Positions 43,143-47,533 of a stretch of DNA of 47,533 bases are shown here, in pieces (position 1 is the stretch's first letter; every line of letters begins with the position of its first letter). Location: NCBI GenBank assembly GCA_938015805.1, contig CALLXF010000078.1:1-47533 (forward strand). The letters are read 5' to 3'. The notes under the pieces are model-generated. The model worked only from the letters and a program-made list of their open reading frames with translations. It ran no database searches and was not told the DNA's origin. The position numbers and the translations under genes were made by a program. This stretch comes from an uncultured Saprospiraceae bacterium. GTDB taxonomy: Bacteria > Bacteroidota > Bacteroidia > Chitinophagales > Saprospiraceae.

Positions 43143-44705
43143 ATGAACAAAGCAGCTATTTATCTTTCGTTTTTATTTGTAATCATTTTTGGTGTTGTCT
43201 TTTATCAAATGTTACCTAAAAAAACACCTCAATATAGCACAGAAGGAGTTGTGTATTATGATAATTTAAGTAAAGAGGATTTAATATCTAACGTTACTAC
43301 TAAAAATGTTTTTATCATTCCTAATAAAAATAAAACTGTAGCTCATCTTTATCGAGTTGGAGATTACCAAGGAGACGGTAAATATAGGTTGTATAAAACT
43401 GAGGTTCCATGGAACAAGGATAAATATTGGGTTGATATAGCTAATGCGGTTAAAGAAGAAATAATCTACAGTGATACCTTAAAAGCTATAGGGTCAAATG
43501 AGATTAGAGAAATTATTTATCAGGCAGACAAAGTGGAAGGAGCCAGAATTTCTGAGCCAGAAGATTATCAAGGTGCTTTTGATTTTATCGATAATACTGT
43601 TTTTATCTTTTTTGCAATTGCCTTATTGTGGTTTTTAGGATTATTGCTTCTTGAATTAATTATCTTCTTAGGTCAATGGATTTTTAAGAAGGATTTTACT
43701 AATATAATTTATGCCATATGTCTTTTAGTAGGTATTAGATTTATACAAATAGGCGTAGCACCGATGACATACCCCGAGGTAGAATGGCAAGTTTTATTAT
43801 GGCCGGTGATTTTGCTACTACCGATTTATCTGATTTACCAGTATTTCTTTAGATGGAGAAAATTAGAGCTAGAAAAGGCAGATTTAGAAGCACTAAAGTT
43901 TATTTCTTTAATTGTAGGTATTATTGTTTTTAATTTGTTGGGATTACATTTAATGAAATGGGTTTTCAGGAATGATGATGTTGTAACTTTTAGTTTTGGT
44001 TTTAATATGTCGATGGGAATGGCATGTGCCTTTGCATTAGGAAATTTATTATTTAATGGTTCTAAACATCTTTGGTCTATGCGAGGAGCTGGTAAGAAGC
44101 TAGTGATCGCTTCCGCGAATGAGAAAGAATCTAAAGCCGCATTAAATACGTTGCAATCAAGTGTGAATCCTCATTTTTTATACAATGCCCTTAATTCAAT
44201 TGCGGCATTAGCTAAAGTAGATCCTGAACGAACAGAAAAAATGACACTAGCACTTTCGGAATTTTACAAGTACAATACCAATAGAGAGGGGAATGAAATG
44301 AGTACGGTCCATGAAGAAATGGAAATGCTCCGCACTTATTTGAAAATAGAAAAAATTAGATTTAAGGATCGATTGTTATTTGAATTTAGAATTCCCGAAA
44401 ATGTAAAGGATGTACAAATTCCACATTTCTTATTACAACCGATTGTGGAGAATGCTATCAAATATGGATATGATAAAAGTACGGATACCATAACTGTTAG
44501 AACAGAAGTTGATAGACTAGATAACGGCTTGGAGATAAAGATTTATGATGATGGTATTCCATTTTCTGATGAGATGCAAAAGGGTTTTGGACTTAAGAGT
44601 GTTACAAATAAACTGCAGCTTTTTTATCCAGCTGCTCATGAGGTATTTTTTGTAAACTTACCCAAAAAACATGTCAGTATATTGCTCAAGGAAATAGAGA
44701 AATGA
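43143..44705 (+). CDS. LytS/YehU-type sensor histidine kinase
   Basis: The protein has 520 residues. One membrane segment (about 5-21) is followed by an extracytoplasmic region of roughly 130 residues. Further segments begin near 153 (FFAIALLWFLGLLLLELIIF) and continue to about 300. The His_kinase domain shows LQSSVNPHFLYNALNSIA with the phospho-accepting His344, then IPHFLLQPIVENAIKYGY, the N box of the ATP-binding domain. It continues with YDDGIPFS and GFGLKSV, the later ATP-binding motifs. The extracytoplasmic part has no sensor family I recognise. Its stop overlaps the start of the LytTR regulator by 4 bases (44702-44705), so the two form one operon and presumably one signalling pair. Confidence 0.93.
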   Translation: MNKAAIYLSFLFVIIFGVVFYQMLPKKTPQYSTEGVVYYDNLSKEDLISNVTTKNVFIIPNKNKTVAHLYRVGDYQGDGKYRLYKTEVPWNKDKYWVDIANAVKEEIIYSDTLKAIGSNEIREIIYQADKVEGARISEPEDYQGAFDFIDNTVFIFFAIALLWFLGLLLLELIIFLGQWIFKKDFTNIIYAICLLVGIRFIQIGVAPMTYPEVEWQVLLWPVILLLPIYLIYQYFFRWRKLELEKADLEALKFISLIVGIIVFNLLGLHLMKWVFRNDDVVTFSFGFNMSMGMACAFALGNLLFNGSKHLWSMRGAGKKLVIASANEKESKAALNTLQSSVNPHFLYNALNSIAALAKVDPERTEKMTLALSEFYKYNTNREGNEMSTVHEEMEMLRTYLKIEKIRFKDRLLFEFRIPENVKDVQIPHFLLQPIVENAIKYGYDKSTDTITVRTEVDRLDNGLEIKIYDDGIPFSDEMQKGFGLKSVTNKLQLFYPAAHEVFFVNLPKKHVSILLKEIEK

Positions 44706-45454
44706 TAAAAGCAGTAATTATAGATGACGAAAGATTAGCTCGGGATCGGATGAGAGCCTTATTACAACCTCATCGTTATCAGGTACATATTATCGGAGAG
44801 GCAGATAATGGAGATAAGGCCATAGCGCTGATAGAAAGTGAGAAGCCAGAATTGATATTTTTGGATATCCATTTACCAGATATGTCGGGCTTTGATATTC
44901 TAGAGAATCTGTCATACGAACCGATTATTATTTTTACTACGGCATATGAAAAATATGCAGTAGATGCTTTTACCAGGTATTCCGTAGACTATTTAGTAAA
45001 ACCAATAACGCAGACTAGATTTAATCTATCTATGGAGAAGTTGTCAAAACTAAATTGGATAAACCCTAATCAAGAAATTGAACGATTAGTAGCACTACTT
45101 AAAAAACCTAAAACAGCGAAGTCTAGTTCCATCGCTATTAAAAAAGGAGACAAAATTATTTTAGTAGATTATGAGGATATCGCATTTTTTAAATCCGAGG
45201 ATAAATATGTAAATCTAAATATGTCTAACGGTGATATGCATTTGACCGATAAAACTTTGACGCAATTGTCGGAGATTGTTCCAGATAATTTTATTCGTGT
45301 GCATCGATCATATTTAGTTAACCGGAATTGCATTTTTGAAATAGAAAAGTATTTTAAAGGAACGTTGATTCTTAGGCTAAATGATAAAAACTATAGCTCC
45401 ATAAAAACAGGTGAGAAATATTCTAAAGAGGTAAAGGCAGTATTGGGCATTTAA
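44702..45454 (+). CDS. LytTR-family response regulator
   Basis: The product has 250 residues. The receiver domain has the acidic pocket (IIDDERLARDR), phospho-accepting Asp55 (LIFLDIHLPDMSG), the Thr switch (IFTTAYEKYAVDAF) and the Lys (YLVKPI). A LytTR DNA-binding domain spans about 145-250: IAIKKGDKIILV, IAFFKSEDKYVNL, FIRVHRSYLVN and NYSSIKTGEKYS. These regulators bind short direct repeats in promoters. Paired with the LytS-type kinase by a 4-bp overlap. Its target genes are not visible, but the gene that follows it, for a secreted protein, is a natural first candidate. Assignment secure. Confidence 0.94.
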   Translation: MIKAVIIDDERLARDRMRALLQPHRYQVHIIGEADNGDKAIALIESEKPELIFLDIHLPDMSGFDILENLSYEPIIIFTTAYEKYAVDAFTRYSVDYLVKPITQTRFNLSMEKLSKLNWINPNQEIERLVALLKKPKTAKSSSIAIKKGDKIILVDYEDIAFFKSEDKYVNLNMSNGDMHLTDKTLTQLSEIVPDNFIRVHRSYLVNRNCIFEIEKYFKGTLILRLNDKNYSSIKTGEKYSKEVKAVLGI

Positions 45455-45483
45455 AAAAATCTAAAACAAATGCATCTATTGCA

Positions 45484-45504
45484 AGTCCATGACATTCTTG
45501 GACT
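45484..45504. other. Inverted repeat between the regulator gene and the next gene
   Basis: AGTCCA (45484-45489) and TGGACT (45499-45504) are a perfect six-pair repeat around a nine-base loop. It lies 30 bases after the regulator's stop and 36 before the next ATG, without a T-tract. It could be a weak terminator or a protein-binding site. Confidence 0.25.
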
Positions 45505-45539
45505 AGATAATTACTAATTTGTAAAAAACTAATTAAAGG

Positions 45540-46328
45540 ATGAGGAGTTGTTTGTTTTTAGCATTGATAGTTTTTTTTACTTTAAAACTAAATGCACAAT
45601 CTGTTTTTGATAAGTTTGAGTCAAAATTAAATGATAAGTTAACTGTTTCTCTAGGTGGTCAATTTACTTATTATAAGAATAGTCATATTCAATTTTTCCA
45701 AGAGGAGTATGATAGAGACATTACAATTTATAATGCTCAAGGAAGTGGAAGAGGTAGATTAGATGAATTTGTAAGAGGAGAGATAGGATGTACGCAATAT
45801 CGAGTAGATGTAAAATATGCATTGAGTGAGAAGTATTCATTGCAATTAGAAGCTGTCCATTTGGACTATTTAGTGGACTTGGGTAAGTCTTATTATATGA
45901 GCGGAATTTGGGATGGAATGCGGATTAATAATGATGGTATACTTTATGGGAAGTTTTTAGTTTTGGAACATTCTAATGGTATTAATATTTGGAAACTAGG
46001 AATTACACGAAAATGGAAGAGGCAGAATAACTGGAAGCCATATTTGTTAATTTCACCTCAAATAGGAGTAGTTTTCTCCGCAACACAGGCCGAGATACTT
46101 TCGCAATACAATGATTATGAAAAGTATGATCCAGGTAATACTTTGGTTGGTCTAAATTATTCCCTAAGCACTGAATTCGGAATGAGAATTTTTAAAAATA
46201 TAGACTTGTTTTTAAATGTTACTTATTTTCAAATGAATTTGGAAAAGGCAAAAGTAAGCGATACTTCTCATGTAACACAAGGCCTACGAGGCAGTAACTA
46301 TGGATTGAATATTGCATTTTCTTTTTGA
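45540..46328 (+). CDS. Secreted outer-membrane-like protein, unknown
   Basis: The product has 262 residues. A signal peptide (MRSCLFLALIVFFTLKLNAQ) is followed by short amphipathic strands with aromatic ends, such as LTVSLGGQFTYYKNS, YSLQLEAVHLDYLVDL, PYLLISPQIGVVFSA, DLFLNVTYFQMNL and a last strand YGLNIAFSF ending in phenylalanine, as in outer-membrane barrels. No named family is recognised. It lies 85 bases after the LytTR regulator gene on the same strand, with a possible weak box (ctaatttg) between, so it could be co-transcribed with or controlled by the two-component pair (inference). Convergent with homogentisate dioxygenase. Confidence 0.72.
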   Translation: MRSCLFLALIVFFTLKLNAQSVFDKFESKLNDKLTVSLGGQFTYYKNSHIQFFQEEYDRDITIYNAQGSGRGRLDEFVRGEIGCTQYRVDVKYALSEKYSLQLEAVHLDYLVDLGKSYYMSGIWDGMRINNDGILYGKFLVLEHSNGINIWKLGITRKWKRQNNWKPYLLISPQIGVVFSATQAEILSQYNDYEKYDPGNTLVGLNYSLSTEFGMRIFKNIDLFLNVTYFQMNLEKAKVSDTSHVTQGLRGSNYGLNIAFSF

Positions 46329-46342
46329 CATTTAATGTGTAA

Positions 46343-46383
46343 ACTGACTTTACAATTCTATTCTCGTATAGTGGTAAATCAGT
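46343..46383. terminator. Possible terminator hairpin between convergent genes
   Basis: ACTGA-C-TTTAC (46343-46353) pairs with GTAAATCAGT (46374-46383) as two five-pair blocks with one bulged C, and CTAT / ATAG can pair inside the loop. It lies between the secreted protein gene and hmgA. T-tracts are short on both sides, so it is only a candidate. Confidence 0.3.
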
Positions 46384-46459
46384 CTTTCAGATGTCTTCAC
46401 TCTTTTCTAATTCCAATAGTTAAAATCTTAAATCCTAAATTCTAAACTGCGACGTCATC

Positions 46460-47533
46460 CTAATGGACATTCCCAAAATTCTGCCCCTTACCATGATCTC
46501 CTAGCCAGCTCAGATAATAATCTGGGTCCTCTATCTTAACAGCATCTTCTGTCATAACTAGTGGTTTAAAAGTATCCACCATCACGGCTAGTTCGCCAGT
46601 GGATTTTTTGCCTATGGATTTTTCTACTGTTCCTGGATGAGGCCCGTGAGGAATACCGCCTGGATGTAAGGTGATCATTCCTTTCTCCACATGAGAGCGA
46701 CTCATAAAATCCCCATCGACATAATATAGTAATTCATCACTATCGATATTACTATGATTGTAAGGTGCAGGAATGGACTGCGGATGGTAGTCATACATTC
46801 TCGGCACAAAAGAACAAATCACAAAACCCTTGGTCGCAAAGGTCTGATGCACTGGAGGCGGTTGATGTACACGTCCTGTAATCGGTTCAAAATTATGAAT
46901 AGAGAAAGCATATGGATATAAGTACCCATCCCATCCTACCACATCAAAGGGATGAGATAGATAGTAATAAGGATATAGCTGATCTTGTTTTTTAATCTTC
47001 AATAAGAATTCTCCTTTCTCATCGTGTGTTTCTAATTCTGATGGTTTGCGGATATCTCTCTCACAAAAAGGAGAGTGTTCCATGAGTTGCCCAAAAGAAT
47101 TACGATATCGATTAGGAGTTACGATCGGACTGGTAGATTCTACAACTAGAAGTCTATTGTCCTCAGTATCAAAATGTAATTGGAAAATAGTTCCTCTAGG
47201 AATAACAAGATAATCTCCATATTCAAATCGGAGATTCCCATACATGGTTTTAAGTGTGCCAGATCCTACATGGACAAAAATACACTCGTCTGCGTCTGCA
47301 TTTTTATAGAAATAATCCGTAATAGATTTACGAGGAGCCGCAAGCGTTACTTTGCAATCGCTATTCATAAGCACCGTTTTGCGACTATCTAGAAAATCAT
47401 CTTTTGGATTGATCTGGAATCCTTTGAGGCTTCTGTGTTTTAATTGCTTATCATGGATCGGCTTAGGAGCGACATCTATCGGATCACCTACTTGTACGAT
47501 TTGGGTAGGTGGATTGCAATGATAGAGTAGGGA
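46460..47533 (-). CDS. hmgA: Homogentisate 1,2-dioxygenase, N-terminus cut by window edge
   Basis: The frame is open to base 47533, so the start lies outside and 357 residues are seen (from SLLYHCNPPTQIV). The enzyme opens the ring of homogentisate to maleylacetoacetate in tyrosine and phenylalanine breakdown, using Fe(II). The C-terminal cupin holds the metal ligands: APYNHSNIDSDELLYY carries a His and a Glu, and LHPGGIPHGPHPG carries the other His. VHQPPPVHQTFATKGFVICS and FVPRMYDYHP are also characteristic, and the N-terminal cupin shows ECIFVHVGSGTL and YGDYLVIPRGT. An internal GTG at 47374 is in frame but is not a start, because conserved sequence continues upstream of it. No other pathway genes are in the window. 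Confidence 0.95.
   Translation of the reverse strand, partial: SLLYHCNPPTQIVQVGDPIDVAPKPIHDKQLKHRSLKGFQINPKDDFLDSRKTVLMNSDCKVTLAAPRKSITDYFYKNADADECIFVHVGSGTLKTMYGNLRFEYGDYLVIPRGTIFQLHFDTEDNRLLVVESTSPIVTPNRYRNSFGQLMEHSPFCERDIRKPSELETHDEKGEFLLKIKKQDQLYPYYYLSHPFDVVGWDGYLYPYAFSIHNFEPITGRVHQPPPVHQTFATKGFVICSFVPRMYDYHPQSIPAPYNHSNIDSDELLYYVDGDFMSRSHVEKGMITLHPGGIPHGPHPGTVEKSIGKKSTGELAVMVDTFKPLVMTEDAVKIEDPDYYLSWLGDHGKGQNFGNVH

Noticed and set aside
47372-47374. GTG as the start of homogentisate dioxygenase
   Set aside because: The frame stays open to the window edge and the 53 upstream codons encode conserved family sequence (SLLYHCNPPTQ), so the gene is cut by the edge.
1-47533. tRNA or rRNA genes
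   Set aside because: No TPsiC-arm consensus with matching acceptor stem and no rRNA-like conserved block was noticed by eye in any intergenic gap.

Overview
The window is a low-GC stretch of a Bacteroidota chromosome. The best fit is a Saprospirales-like lineage. The evidence is three very large secreted proteins with type A C-terminal sorting domains for the type IX secretion system (T9SS), SprB-type and HYR-like repeats, a dockerin-like module, A-rich leaders instead of Shine-Dalgarno sites, and a promoter of the Bacteroidota TTTG / TAnnTTTG type before one giant gene. I do not name a genus. I saw no rRNA, tRNA, insertion sequence or CRISPR array.

Layout. 1-1116 (minus) is mnmE, cut by the left edge. 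1200-3637 (plus) holds a small membrane protein, a beta-barrel-like protein and an S41-type lipoprotein protease. 3662-5056 is a secreted beta-helix gene broken by one in-frame stop just before its sorting domain. 5149-7322 (minus) holds a DUF2461 protein and a DUF5723-like outer-membrane protein. 7505-8746 (plus) is a membrane metallophosphoesterase. 8922-9077 (minus) is a 51-residue membrane protein. 9397-30262 (plus) is the centrepiece: three consecutive giant T9SS cargo genes of about 1490, 2721 and 2469 residues. The first has HYR-like, dockerin-like and cohesin-like parts. The other two are paralogous SprB-repeat proteins with 22 repeats each, bounded by matching non-repeat modules. Rho-independent terminators close each of the three.

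30395-33993 (minus) holds a porin-like protein, a small zinc-ribbon protein and a TonB-receptor-like barrel. 34053-35019 (plus) holds a low-molecular-weight tyrosine phosphatase and a CAP-domain protein. 35096-40518 (minus) is an operon reading DUF4956 membrane protein, CotH-like/beta-helix protein, VTC polyphosphate-polymerase-domain protein, then an M19 dipeptidase. The first three are joined by 4-bp start/stop overlaps. 40714-42850 (minus) holds a NIP-like aquaporin and a dGTPase. 43143-46328 (plus) holds a LytS/LytTR two-component pair and a secreted protein. The right edge cuts homogentisate 1,2-dioxygenase (minus).

The genes suggest a surface-active heterotroph. It exports large disulfide-rich, repeat-built surface proteins by T9SS and has the homogentisate step of aromatic amino-acid catabolism. 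The two places most worth following up are the SprB paralog pair, for its concerted evolution and shared end modules, and the DUF4956-CotH-VTC operon, a recurring gene partnership whose biochemical product I do not know to be established.
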